Assembly: GCA_003541875.1 (NCBI GenBank)
Contig: DPLS01000201.1
Coordinates: 4,515-11,475 of the forward strand
DNA length: 6,961 nt
Source: Bacteroidota bacterium
GTDB lineage: Bacteria; Bacteroidota; Ignavibacteria; UBA10030; UBA6906
Reading direction: 5' to 3'
The notes under the pieces were generated by a model that worked only from the letters and a program-made list of their open reading frames with translations, had not been told where the DNA came from and ran no database searches. A program made the translations under genes and the position numbers. Shown in pieces: positions 1 through 6,927 of this stretch (position 1 is its first letter; every line of letters begins with the position of its first letter).

Positions 1-2348
1 TGAGAGATGACGGTCGTCGGAAATGCAGGTGTTGTCAGCAATTCTCCCCACCGCATCTCCTTTGTCAGGTCACGGGCTTTGGGGTCAGAGAGGAGAACGC
101 ATGCGTTCCCCGGGGAGCGTGCAGAGTATCGCAAGTCGAGTGCAAGATGAAGAAGATCTCCGTGTTCCCGTTGCAAGGTCCCTGGCGATGCCTGCAGTCC
201 AAAGTAGAGTCGTGCATCCTTGTAGAATGCGCGGATATCGCGAAGCTCATACTCAACATCCCATGACGTTGTGCCGGGATGCCCGAGCCCCACCACGTCG
301 CGAACAGGCGCCGTGGGTGCTTTGTGAATGCTCAATGTTGCACAAGACGGAAGGTATGTAACCCCGAACTGTTCGATGCAGTAGGGGGGAAATGAGCTGC
401 CCCTGCGAAGGGCATGAATTGGTACCCACAGGTTGCCATGGCTGGGGACAACAAGCACGTTGGTTGCGCCCTGAAGAACCGACTCCACGGGTCGTACGAG
501 CGCCGCATACAGTTGTGTTGACAGATCCTGCATATGTTGCTCAAGCGGAAGCCGCTGGATTCCGGGCGAATCCACCAAAGCCTCAAGCTGACGAACGGTT
601 TTGCCATAGTCGGAAACAGTGTTCCTGAAACGTTCTCTCCCAACAGCAGCAAGCTGGAGAGTGGCTCTTGCATTCGTTATTGCATACGAGTATACCGACC
701 GGTTGGTGGGGATGTTCCGCAACAGAACGGTTCCCGGTGGGAGCTGGCTTTGCACATCCACAATTGATATACCATTGAACATGATGGCCGGCTCCAGGGA
801 AGGATCTGCCTTCATGATTGCAGCGCCAAGTTCTTCGCATCCGCTCTCCGCCTTCTTCAGCAGCGCCACGATTCCCTCGCTCAGCATCCTATTCTCTGGT
901 CCATTTGTCAGGACATTCGCCAGTTGTCGCTCCGCGCCGACTCGCGATCCCCTGAGATGCTCAAGTTTCAAAAGGAGAGTGTTCACCAGATCATTTCTGG
1001 TTTTCAACTCAAGAGCAAAAAGATTCCGTTGGAGTGAGCATTGAATATCTCTCTCCGCGTACCAAAAGGCTTCATCAGTGTGCCCAATCTGCAGGAGATG
1101 CTCTACCAGAAGATCGTGGTACGAAAGATCGAGCAACATCACCTCCTCACACTCAGCAAAAATATTCTCGGCTCGTCCCGCGCAGTGCTCGTTCTCTTCA
1201 ACTGCTTTCTTGAGGTACCCCGTTGCCTCGTTTGGGTGGTTGGCTCGCTGGCTGGCAATGCCTAGACTTGCATTGGCAAAGGCAATACCAGGTCCGTAGT
1301 TGGCGGAGGCAAAGAGGTCAATGGCACTCTGCATATTTTTGAATGCTCCATCCAGATCACCAAGGCCGAGAGCACAGTGACCTAGTTGGATGAAGAGGTA
1401 ACCTTCGGCCAGTCTGTTCTTCTGGTTAATCGCGGAGCCAAGTGCGGCACGACAAAACCTTTCGGCTTCAAGGCATTGATGGTTTTTCAGGTAGATGTTG
1501 CCCACGCGGAGGAGCATCTCTAGCCTGATTTTCTGTGCGCCCGTGGTGTGGTCGGCGCGTGTGAGAGCATCGGTATACGTTTCAAAGGATTGTTGGATAT
1601 TGCCTGCCTTGGCATACGTTGACGCAAGTGTCGAGAGGATGTTGATGACGAGAAGCGAATCCTTTGCCTGGTTAGCGAGCGTAAGGCTTCGCAGCAACGG
1701 GTCTGTCGCCTGCTGGTATTCTTGGCGCCAGATGAAGGAAAGCGCGGATTCGAGATGGGCTTTTGCCTCCATCCGTTGGTTGCCCGACTCACCGTATAGT
1801 CTCAGGAGATTGTTGGTGGCCTGCGCGTGTTCCTCGATCTTATCGAGTGCCCGGCATGTGGGGAGCATCGCAAACTGAAATTCCCCGATGCCATCAGCAT
1901 CTTTAAAGACGGTTGAAAGCCGGAGGGCTTCAGCGTACATTTCGTAGGCAATACGCTCCTCGCCCATTTGCCGGTGAAGAGATGCAACCTCCAGCAATAA
2001 TGTCCGTGCATTCCTTCGGTCGGTGAGCGACTTGTATTGTTCGATTCCCCTGGTGAAATAGCCAAGCGCACTGTCAAACTCTGCCGAGAGTGCGCAGGCG
2101 TGTCCGAGCAGGCTGTACTCCTCAGCTAACTGCTGTGTGCGATTGAGTTTCAGATCAAGAGAGAGGGCTGAAAGGAGAGAAGTTCGCCCCGCCCGGTAGT
2201 CCCCTCCGTCGAGCTGCGATTTTGCCAAAACAAGTGTGCTATCGGCCTGTCGTTCTTCCTGAGTTGGCTCTTTGCTGCAACCGTCAATGAGAACGGCTAG
2301 CGGGATGGCGAGCAGCGTGAAGAGAGGAAAGGGAATTCTTAGTCTCAT
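1..2348 (-). CDS. TPR-CHAT protein, predicted lipoprotein or secreted (3' end outside window)
   Basis: The frame is open without a stop from the ATG at 2348 to the left edge, giving 782 complete codons; the C-terminus is missing. Residues 1-24 look like an export signal (Arg2/Arg4, hydrophobic 6-21, then LIDGC), with Cys24 a possible lipidation site, although Asp at -2 is atypical. Residues about 35-430 form helical TPR-like repeats; clear units lie near 75-108, 115-148, 233-266, 275-308, 314-348 and 354-388. A helical linker follows (about 430-515). From about 525 the sequence matches a CHAT (caspase-like, clan CD) domain: SHGNLWVPIHAL at 636-647, YLPSCATL at 665-672, VVGLGHP at 685-691, DLLHLALDL at 731-739, and TTVIS at 778-782, which corresponds to the strand just before the catalytic Cys. 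In active CHAT proteins the HLALDL segment reads H-x-A-T-H-G, so Asp738 sits in place of the catalytic His. The family call is firm; function, substrate and activity are unknown. The gene has no clear Shine-Dalgarno site. Confidence 0.88.
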   Translation of the reverse strand, partial: MRLRIPFPLFTLLAIPLAVLIDGCSKEPTQEERQADSTLVLAKSQLDGGDYRAGRTSLLSALSLDLKLNRTQQLAEEYSLLGHACALSAEFDSALGYFTRGIEQYKSLTDRRNARTLLLEVASLHRQMGEERIAYEMYAEALRLSTVFKDADGIGEFQFAMLPTCRALDKIEEHAQATNNLLRLYGESGNQRMEAKAHLESALSFIWRQEYQQATDPLLRSLTLANQAKDSLLVINILSTLASTYAKAGNIQQSFETYTDALTRADHTTGAQKIRLEMLLRVGNIYLKNHQCLEAERFCRAALGSAINQKNRLAEGYLFIQLGHCALGLGDLDGAFKNMQSAIDLFASANYGPGIAFANASLGIASQRANHPNEATGYLKKAVEENEHCAGRAENIFAECEEVMLLDLSYHDLLVEHLLQIGHTDEAFWYAERDIQCSLQRNLFALELKTRNDLVNTLLLKLEHLRGSRVGAERQLANVLTNGPENRMLSEGIVALLKKAESGCEELGAAIMKADPSLEPAIMFNGISIVDVQSQLPPGTVLLRNIPTNRSVYSYAITNARATLQLAAVGRERFRNTVSDYGKTVRQLEALVDSPGIQRLPLEQHMQDLSTQLYAALVRPVESVLQGATNVLVVPSHGNLWVPIHALRRGSSFPPYCIEQFGVTYLPSCATLSIHKAPTAPVRDVVGLGHPGTTSWDVEYELRDIRAFYKDARLYFGLQASPGTLQREHGDLLHLALDLRYSARSPGNACVLLSDPKARDLTKEMRWGELLTTPAFPTTVIS

Positions 2349-2376
2349 CCGGAAAGATGGCGTAGTTCCTGCTGAG

Positions 2377-2405
2377 AATATAGAGAAGTTTGAGTGGAGA
2401 AACAA
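2377..2405 (-). promoter_or_regulatory. possible sigma70-like promoter for the TPR-CHAT gene
   Basis: On the minus strand TTGTTT (2405-2400) is followed after 17 bases by TATATT (2382-2377), about 30 bases before the ATG at 2348. Both hexamers resemble consensus and the spacing is ideal. The last two bases of the Bacteroidota TAnnTTTG element are not matched, so this is weaker than the two promoters further right. Inferred from pattern only. Confidence 0.4.
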
Positions 2406-2406
2406 C

Positions 2407-2476
2407 ACGCGTGGGGTTCGGAAGCCTCGTCCCGAGCGTGTCATGTGAGATCCACAATTCTACGCGCCGGGTTCGG
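2407..2476. repeat. imperfect 15-base direct repeat pair upstream of the TPR-CHAT gene
   Basis: ACGCGTGGGGTTCGG at 2407-2421 recurs as ACGCGCCGGGTTCGG at 2462-2476, with 13 of 15 bases identical and starts 55 bases apart. The left copy abuts the candidate -35 hexamer at 2400-2405, a position suitable for an activator or repressor site. The right copy also overlaps a short hairpin (CGCCG, loop AACC, CGGCG on the minus strand) with no U-tract. The repeat is seen directly; a regulatory role is inference, and chance is possible in G+C-rich spacer DNA. Confidence 0.4.
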
Positions 2477-2488
2477 CGGGCAGGGTGG

Positions 2489-3241
2489 CTAACTGATAAG
2501 TCGTTTCACCATCTTCTCCGGCCAATCCGTCACCATCGCATCGACACCGAGATCGAGAATAGCGTCAAAATGTTGTGGGGTGTTTATTCCGTAGGTGGCA
2601 AGAACCAGCTTGTGAGCCCGCACGTCATCGATTATTCGTTGACGCAGTTGTGTACGGCTGCAAATAAAAGCACTCGCGCCGATTCTTGAACATAGCGTCG
2701 ATGGTTTCTTTCGCACGTCACGCACGGGATGGTAAAGTGCCCCGGTTTTGATACCCGGGAACAACTCATGCATGTGCTTGAGAAACTTGTGGTCGAAGGA
2801 AGACACGAGTGTTCGCTCTTCGAATTTCTTCTCCATGATGATGAGTATAACGCACTCCTCAAAGTGGGTTCGCTTGCGTGGGTCGCCGTCGGTCTTGACT
2901 TCAACGTTCAGATTTACCCGGGTTGGAAGCAGGAACTCCATCACCTCGCGGAGCGTTGGAATACGCTCGCGCTGAAATTTCGGAGAGAACCACGATCCGG
3001 CATCAAGAGATCTCAGTTGCTGAAGTGTAAGATCCCAAATGTTTCCCCGTCCGTTGGTTGTCCGCCGGACATTTCGATCGTGGTGAACCACCAAATGGAA
3101 GTCCTGCGTCAGCCGTACATCCAGCTCAATCATATCAGCCCCGGCGTGCACGGACTTGCGGAACGCTGCCATTGTGTTTTCCGGTGACGAACCGGATGCG
3201 CCGCGGTGAGCAATAATCAATGGTCTCTTGTTGGCAACCAT
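2489..3241 (-). CDS. glycerophosphodiester phosphodiesterase (GDPD family), cytoplasmic
   Basis: The product is a 250-residue protein of full family length that hydrolyses glycerophosphodiesters to glycerol-3-phosphate and an alcohol, recycling phospholipid headgroups. GDPD hallmarks are visible: AHRG (11-14) with catalytic His12, PENT (20-23), the metal ligands in IELD (38-41), VVHHD (51-55) with the second catalytic His at 54, VEVK (113-116) with a further metal-ligand Glu114, and the closing strand GVDAMVTDWPEKM (232-244). There is no signal peptide or membrane segment, so it resembles the cytoplasmic UgpQ-like class rather than periplasmic GlpQ. The ATG at 3241 puts AHRG at the usual distance from the N-terminus. 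It lies 79 bases after adk with no visible terminator or convincing promoter between them, so cotranscription is likely. No glycerol-3-phosphate transporter gene is nearby, so the substrate source is unknown. Confidence 0.93.
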   Translation of the reverse strand: MVANKRPLIIAHRGASGSSPENTMAAFRKSVHAGADMIELDVRLTQDFHLVVHHDRNVRRTTNGRGNIWDLTLQQLRSLDAGSWFSPKFQRERIPTLREVMEFLLPTRVNLNVEVKTDGDPRKRTHFEECVILIIMEKKFEERTLVSSFDHKFLKHMHELFPGIKTGALYHPVRDVRKKPSTLCSRIGASAFICSRTQLRQRIIDDVRAHKLVLATYGINTPQHFDAILDLGVDAMVTDWPEKMVKRLIS

Positions 3242-3320
3242 AGATCGTGGAGTTGAAGTGAAACGAACGACTCTGTTCCAGAAGCCCCGATGGAAGTGAC
3301 AATCGGCCGCGGTATTCTCA

Positions 3321-3962
3321 TCAGTTGACCATCATTTTGATTTCTCTGTTGACCACGTCGATCGAGCTATTCCCGTCAATGTTCACAACCATACCGCCGG
3401 CTTTGTAGTACTCGATGACAGGAGCGGTGGTCATATGATAGACCTTCAGTCGCTTCCGGACCGTCTCCGCGAGGTCATCATCACGCTGATACAACTCCCC
3501 ACCGCAGGCGGGGCATGGGTTTCCCGGTGAAAGCCCATCCATTTCCTTGTTGTAGATCTTCCCATCTTTCCTGCACACAAGTCTATTGTTGAGGCGGCGG
3601 ACAATCTCGTCATCATCCAGTTCAAAATTGACCACACGATAGTCGGTAATCTTGAGTTCATCAAAAAACTTCGTAAGTGCTTTTGCTTGCGCCAGCGTCC
3701 TGGGAAAACCGTCGAGTATGAACCCCTTCTTATTATCCGGGGAAGCAAGAACCTCGCGTACAATGCCTATCATAACATCATCAGGCACAAGCTGTCCGGC
3801 GTCCATCAGGGATTTGGCCTTCCTGCCAAGCGTTGTGCCTGCAGCAAAAGCTGCGCGCAACATGTCTCCAGTGGAAATGTGTCTTATGCCGAATTCTTCG
3901 GCAAGAAGTTTTGCCTGGGTTCCCTTTCCCACGCCGGGCGGTCCGAACAGTATCAGTCGCAT
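3321..3962 (-). CDS. adk: adenylate kinase, long form with a zinc-type LID
   Basis: Adk catalyses ATP + AMP = 2 ADP in the cytoplasm and is normally essential. With the ATG at 3962 the protein has 213 residues and begins MRLILFGPPG, the usual start; a GTG three codons upstream (3971) is possible but less likely. The P-loop is GPPGVGKGT (7-15), the AMP-binding region includes STGD (30-33), DGFPRT lies at 84-89, and the LID runs from about 126 to 163. The LID carries Cys130, Asp133, Cys150 and Cys153, matching by number the structural zinc ligands of Bacillus enzymes. Those have Cys-Cys-Cys-Cys or Cys-Cys-Cys-Asp, so Asp at the second position is unusual. The gene follows rlmN by 86 bases and precedes the phosphodiesterase gene, probably on one transcript. 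No clear Shine-Dalgarno site is seen. Confidence 0.96.
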   Translation of the reverse strand: MRLILFGPPGVGKGTQAKLLAEEFGIRHISTGDMLRAAFAAGTTLGRKAKSLMDAGQLVPDDVMIGIVREVLASPDNKKGFILDGFPRTLAQAKALTKFFDELKITDYRVVNFELDDDEIVRRLNNRLVCRKDGKIYNKEMDGLSPGNPCPACGGELYQRDDDLAETVRKRLKVYHMTTAPVIEYYKAGGMVVNIDGNSSIDVVNREIKMMVN

Positions 3963-4048
3963 TAAATTCACTTTTTGATGGTGGTCGTCGTCTCAGAGAA
4001 TCATGGAATAGTATAGATGTCTGCTACTTGTGTTCATGGCTTCAGTGC

Positions 4049-5197
4049 TTATAGGGCTATTCTGTCAACAGTACGTCGGTGCGGCTGAAGGGTCCCGTGT
4101 CTTCTCGTGGGTTTCTTCTGTTCCATCGTTACGGCAAGCTGACCGCACGCGGCATCGATATCTTCGCCGGCACTGCCTCGGACAAACACCGTGAGATTGT
4201 GCGTCCGGAGTTCTTCGACGATCTCCTCCATTCGTTTCGAGGGCCGGAGATCAGCGGATAAACCTGTTGGAGCCACAAAGTCAATTGAGTGATAGGGAAT
4301 GACGTTGATCTTGCATGGGACGCGGCGCGCCAACGCGACGAATTGCCCGACGTCCTTGCTTGAATCGTTCACACCTTCAAAGAAAATGTACTCGTATGTT
4401 ACTCGCTTCCCGGTCTTGTCGTAATAGTACTCTATGGCTGAGATCAATTCCTGAAGCCCATACCTTTTGGCAATGGGCATAAGTTTGGTGCGGGTCTCTT
4501 CATTGGCGCTATGCAACGAGATGGCAAGCTTCACTTTGCGCTGTTCATCCGCCATCTGTTTGATCCGGTCTGCCCAGCCAGCAGTGGATACCGTGATGCG
4601 GCGCGCAGCTATACCAATGCCGGTGATCATGATATCGGCGGCCTTCATGACGTTATCATAATTCATGAGTGGCTCCCCCATTCCCATGAAAACAACATTG
4701 GTGATATTCTTCTCGGTTGTCTTCTGCGCGCGTAACACCTGTCCAACAATCTCCCCTACTGTAAGATTGCGAATATAGCCCATTGAGGCAGTTGCGCAAA
4801 ACTTGCAATCAAGAGGACAACCAACCTGCGTGGAAATACAGACGGTTAAGCGGCGCTGCTCTTCCTCGGCAGACGCGCTGCCATTCTGGAAGGCGATACG
4901 TGGAGGAATGAGAACAGTTTCGATCTTCGCTCCGTCGACAAGTGCGAGGAGGAATTTTGTCGTTCCATCCTGATGCGAGCGATGGGACATCTCCAGCGTT
5001 GGGAAGTCGATTGCGTACTCTGCCGTCAACCTCTCGCGCAGATCCTTTGAGAAGTCGGTCATTGCGGCGAAGCTCGTGGCCCCTTTGGCGTACAACCATT
5101 GGAACAATTGCTTGCCTCGATAGCGGGATTCGCCGAGATTTTCGGCGAAGTCGGCAAGCTCCTGTTGTGTGAAACCTAGAAGGTTCGTTGGGCTCAT
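4049..5197 (-). CDS. rlmN: dual-specificity 23S rRNA A2503 / tRNA A37 C2-methyltransferase RlmN
   Basis: RlmN is a radical-SAM enzyme that methylates C2 of A2503 in 23S rRNA and of A37 in some tRNAs, supporting translation fidelity. With the ATG at 5197 it has 382 residues, close to the E. coli enzyme (384). An N-terminal helical accessory domain (about 1-85) precedes the radical-SAM core. The [4Fe-4S] ligands are Cys127, Cys131 and Cys134 in GCPLDCKFC; conserved Cys120 lies just upstream in TVCISTQ; the SAM-binding GMGEP is at 172-176. Cys351 in GEDIDAACGQL is the residue that is methylated and then forms the RNA crosslink. A conserved Asn/Ser-rich strand (ISLHSANE, 226-233) is present. An in-frame TTG at 5233 would add 12 residues but overlaps the -35 element and lacks a ribosome site, so the ATG is preferred. 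Cfr-type resistance is not indicated: the local motifs and length are those of RlmN. Confidence 0.97.
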   Translation of the reverse strand: MSPTNLLGFTQQELADFAENLGESRYRGKQLFQWLYAKGATSFAAMTDFSKDLRERLTAEYAIDFPTLEMSHRSHQDGTTKFLLALVDGAKIETVLIPPRIAFQNGSASAEEEQRRLTVCISTQVGCPLDCKFCATASMGYIRNLTVGEIVGQVLRAQKTTEKNITNVVFMGMGEPLMNYDNVMKAADIMITGIGIAARRITVSTAGWADRIKQMADEQRKVKLAISLHSANEETRTKLMPIAKRYGLQELISAIEYYYDKTGKRVTYEYIFFEGVNDSSKDVGQFVALARRVPCKINVIPYHSIDFVAPTGLSADLRPSKRMEEIVEELRTHNLTVFVRGSAGEDIDAACGQLAVTMEQKKPTRRHGTLQPHRRTVDRIAL

Positions 5198-5202
5198 GTC
5201 CA

Positions 5203-5233
5203 CAAATCTACGAAAGACGAGCAAGGCAATCAA
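5203..5233 (-). promoter_or_regulatory. Bacteroidota-type promoter directly at the rlmN start
   Basis: On the minus strand TTGATT (5233-5228) is followed after 17 bases by TAGATTTG (5210-5203), an exact match to the Bacteroidota -7 consensus TAnnTTTG. Only five bases (TGGAC) separate it from the rlmN ATG at 5197, so initiation would fall at or very near the first base of the start codon. The element lies just after the intrinsic terminator of the preceding unit, where a new promoter is expected. Confidence 0.6.
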
Positions 5234-5246
5234 GTTTTCGGGGAGG

Positions 5247-5284
5247 AAACAAAAAGGCCCCCGCGCATGTGCTACGGAGGCCTT
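5247..5284 (-). terminator. intrinsic terminator after the secreted-protein gene
   Basis: On the minus-strand RNA AAGGCCUCCG (5284-5275) pairs with CGGGGGCCUU (5263-5254) as a continuous ten-pair stem with a single U-G wobble and an 11-base loop, followed by a U-rich tail UUUGUUU (5253-5247). It begins 18 bases beyond the TAA of the secreted-protein gene. On the plus strand the wobble becomes a C-A mismatch and no U-tract follows, so the terminator acts leftward. Confidence 0.87.
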
Positions 5285-5302
5285 GACAGAAGTCCAGGCA
5301 GT

Positions 5303-5854
5303 TTACGGTGTGCCAACAGCCTGTGCAAATGCCTTCACACAGACCTGCGATTCCCTTGAAGTAGGCGGAATAGTCTGGACATGCCCCTGCCCTCGAAGCA
5401 CGACAACCTGCTTGGCCATCACCGCTTGAACAAGACGAGTAATACCAGCCGACTTCACCTTAACAAGAGTCGGTGAAGTTAGAATCGATCGGGGGGTGGT
5501 AAAATCTGACCAGTTTCCAGCATAGGTTGCAAGGGTATCCGGTGGAACAGGCGATCCTTCGATCCAAACATAAACGACTCCATTGGTAATAGCGCCGAGA
5601 TCGGTACCCATGGTCTGCACTTGAATGTCATACACACCCACCCCTGTAAGTTCATAACTGTTATCGTAGAGTGTTTTTGAATCAATCCTTACTGGGTCAC
5701 CGCTAAAGTCGTGGCTCGTACCAGCGTTGACGAAAAAGCACCCGTTAAACGGGTCAAGGTTGAGTGTAATTTCGAATCCGTCGTTGATACACTGAAAACC
5801 CATCGTCGATAGAGCGATGAGAAGGATGGCTGCAATAATCAGTTTAGGCTTCAT
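5303..5854 (-). CDS. small secreted protein of unknown function, possible lipoprotein
   Basis: I do not recognise this 183-residue protein. Residues 1-21 form a typical export signal: Lys2/Lys4, then a hydrophobic stretch to about residue 20, ending in TMGFQC. Cys22 might be lipidated, but FQC is a poor lipobox, so cleavage by signal peptidase I or a disulfide role for Cys22 (with Cys39 and Cys172) is equally possible. The mature part is rich in beta-forming and polar residues, with no enzyme motif and no later membrane helix. A segment near 71-98 (GVYDIQVQ, then VVYVWIEG) looks like two strands of a beta sandwich. The start is supported by AGGAG eight bases upstream of the ATG. It lies 54 bases after the DUF6588-like gene and is closed by a strong terminator, so the two probably share a transcript and act in the cell envelope. 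Confidence 0.8.
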   Translation of the reverse strand: MKPKLIIAAILLIALSTMGFQCINDGFEITLNLDPFNGCFFVNAGTSHDFSGDPVRIDSKTLYDNSYELTGVGVYDIQVQTMGTDLGAITNGVVYVWIEGSPVPPDTLATYAGNWSDFTTPRSILTSPTLVKVKSAGITRLVQAVMAKQVVVLRGQGHVQTIPPTSRESQVCVKAFAQAVGTP

Positions 5855-5862
5855 ATGTGATT

Positions 5863-5867
5863 CTCCT
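5863..5867 (-). promoter_or_regulatory. ribosome binding site of the secreted-protein gene
   Basis: AGGAG on the minus strand lies eight bases before the ATG at 5854 and fixes that start. It is one of only two clear Shine-Dalgarno sites in the window. Confidence 0.75.
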
Positions 5868-5908
5868 GAAAAGTAGTGTTAAGAATTCGGGGAAGAGAGT
5901 AATCCATC

Positions 5909-6826
5909 TCAATTGCCGAACGAAATGCCACCGGAAAAATTGGTGACAGATCCAAAATTGGCATCGGCAAAAAATCCGAACACGCCAAGAGATACACCGG
6001 CCCCCACCGTGAAGCGAAACGAGTTCACGCCGTCAAGGTTGATATCTACTGTCGGTGGTGCTCCCGGAGTGTCGACGTATTTCAGATTCATCTTGCTGCT
6101 TTCAGATTCCAGCCCGCCGTACACGGTGAGCATCTCAAAGCTTTTGCTTGCCTGAACTCCAAACGCAAAGCCACTGGCGTCAATCAGGTCTCCCGATGTG
6201 TACTTGCTATAGAAGATACCTGCTGCGAGATCGAGAGGGACATCGGGGAGGTATTGGTTGACGTTGTGGCGCGCTCCAATTGTGAACATGGTCGACTTTG
6301 GAATGCCGTTCGTCTCCGGAATAGGCACGTAACGGATGACAGCCTCTGTTCCGAAAAGAGAGCCAACGCGCAACTGTGGCGTGGCAAGAGGAAAGAGGGT
6401 AGTGTTGAAGATGCCATCGGAGACACCACGATACTGAATCGAAGGATTCGTCGCGTCGCTTATCACAGTCGCTTTGCCACCGAACATGGTTGCAGTCGAA
6501 AATTCTGCCGGCGAGAATCCCTGGGGCGCCTTGACGGTGTACGATTTCGCATCATCTCCCACCGACGATCCCATTGCCACAATATCCAATGCAATGTGGA
6601 AACCTGTTGTGGGTATGGCGGCGGAGTGAAAGAACCCGGCGTTCATGTTCGCACCCACAAAGTCTGCGAATGGTTGGAAGTATCCCTTCGCCGCATCAGA
6701 ATTGAACTGGGCTAGTACCTTCTCCAAGGTTGGGTCACCTGCCTGAGCGTTCCCAACAGGGAACAGGATGGCTGCGGCAAAGAGCACGGCCATGGCCAAG
6801 CGACAACACGTGCGCACTACGTTCAT
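5909..6826 (-). CDS. predicted outer-membrane beta-barrel protein, DUF6588-like
   Basis: The product is 305 residues with a clear Sec signal peptide (hydrophobic core about 10-24, cleavage likely after AQA at 27-29). The mature N-terminus has a short helical segment with DAAKGYFQPFADFVGANMNAG (44-64), which resembles the opening of DUF6588 proteins. Further DUF6588-like landmarks are a glycine-rich FGGKA loop (115-119), a segment PQLRVGSLFGTEAVIRYVP (150-168), and GARHNVNQYLPDVPLDLAAG (183-202). The remainder alternates polar and hydrophobic residues in strand-length blocks separated by turns and ends in a Gly/Phe-rich strand (ISFGN), as expected of a barrel. Function in this family is not established. 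The ATG at 6826 is supported by AAGGAGG four bases upstream. It is the first gene of a two-gene unit with the small secreted protein. The family assignment is from remembered motif order, not a search. Confidence 0.85.
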   Translation of the reverse strand: MNVVRTCCRLAMAVLFAAAILFPVGNAQAGDPTLEKVLAQFNSDAAKGYFQPFADFVGANMNAGFFHSAAIPTTGFHIALDIVAMGSSVGDDAKSYTVKAPQGFSPAEFSTATMFGGKATVISDATNPSIQYRGVSDGIFNTTLFPLATPQLRVGSLFGTEAVIRYVPIPETNGIPKSTMFTIGARHNVNQYLPDVPLDLAAGIFYSKYTSGDLIDASGFAFGVQASKSFEMLTVYGGLESESSKMNLKYVDTPGAPPTVDINLDGVNSFRFTVGAGVSLGVFGFFADANFGSVTNFSGGISFGN

Positions 6827-6830
6827 TGTG

Positions 6831-6837
6831 CCTCCTT
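6831..6837 (-). promoter_or_regulatory. ribosome binding site of the DUF6588-like gene
   Basis: AAGGAGG on the minus strand lies four bases before the ATG at 6826. It is the strongest Shine-Dalgarno sequence in the window, in keeping with a highly made envelope protein; the spacing is slightly short. Confidence 0.8.
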
Positions 6838-6927
6838 CATTGGTGGGTTACGGGGATATTGAGTTATGTTATAAGAATTTCCTTGTTGCGCGCCTAGTCA
6901 AGAGGGGAAACACGACGAAATCGTCCG

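Noticed and set aside
23..1300. Several plus-strand open frames (for example 619-1044) as genes
   Set aside because: They lie opposite the continuous TPR-CHAT frame, show no recognisable motif and look like antisense by-products of its codon use.
2464..2480. Hairpin CGCCG-AACC-CGGCG after the phosphodiesterase gene as a terminator
   Set aside because: The stem is only five pairs and is not followed by a U-tract on either strand.
2729..3187. Plus-strand open frame of 152 codons opposite the phosphodiesterase
   Set aside because: It is fully antisense to a gene with intact catalytic motifs and shows no family features of its own.
3963..3971. GTG start three codons upstream for Adk
   Set aside because: Family members begin at MRLILFGPPG; neither start has a ribosome site, so the ATG is preferred, though the GTG cannot be excluded.
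4010..4015. TATACT (minus strand) in the rlmN-adk gap as a -10 element for adk
   Set aside because: No acceptable -35 hexamer lies 16-18 bases upstream and the TTTG part of the Bacteroidota motif is missing.
4049..5197. Cfr-like antibiotic-resistance methyltransferase instead of RlmN
   Set aside because: Length, the N-terminal domain and the flanking motifs are those of RlmN, and the gene sits in a housekeeping context without mobile-element signs.
5198..5233. Upstream TTG start adding 12 residues to RlmN
   Set aside because: The extension has no ribosome site, overlaps the predicted -35 element, and would make the protein longer than its family; the ATG at 5197 begins at the expected place.
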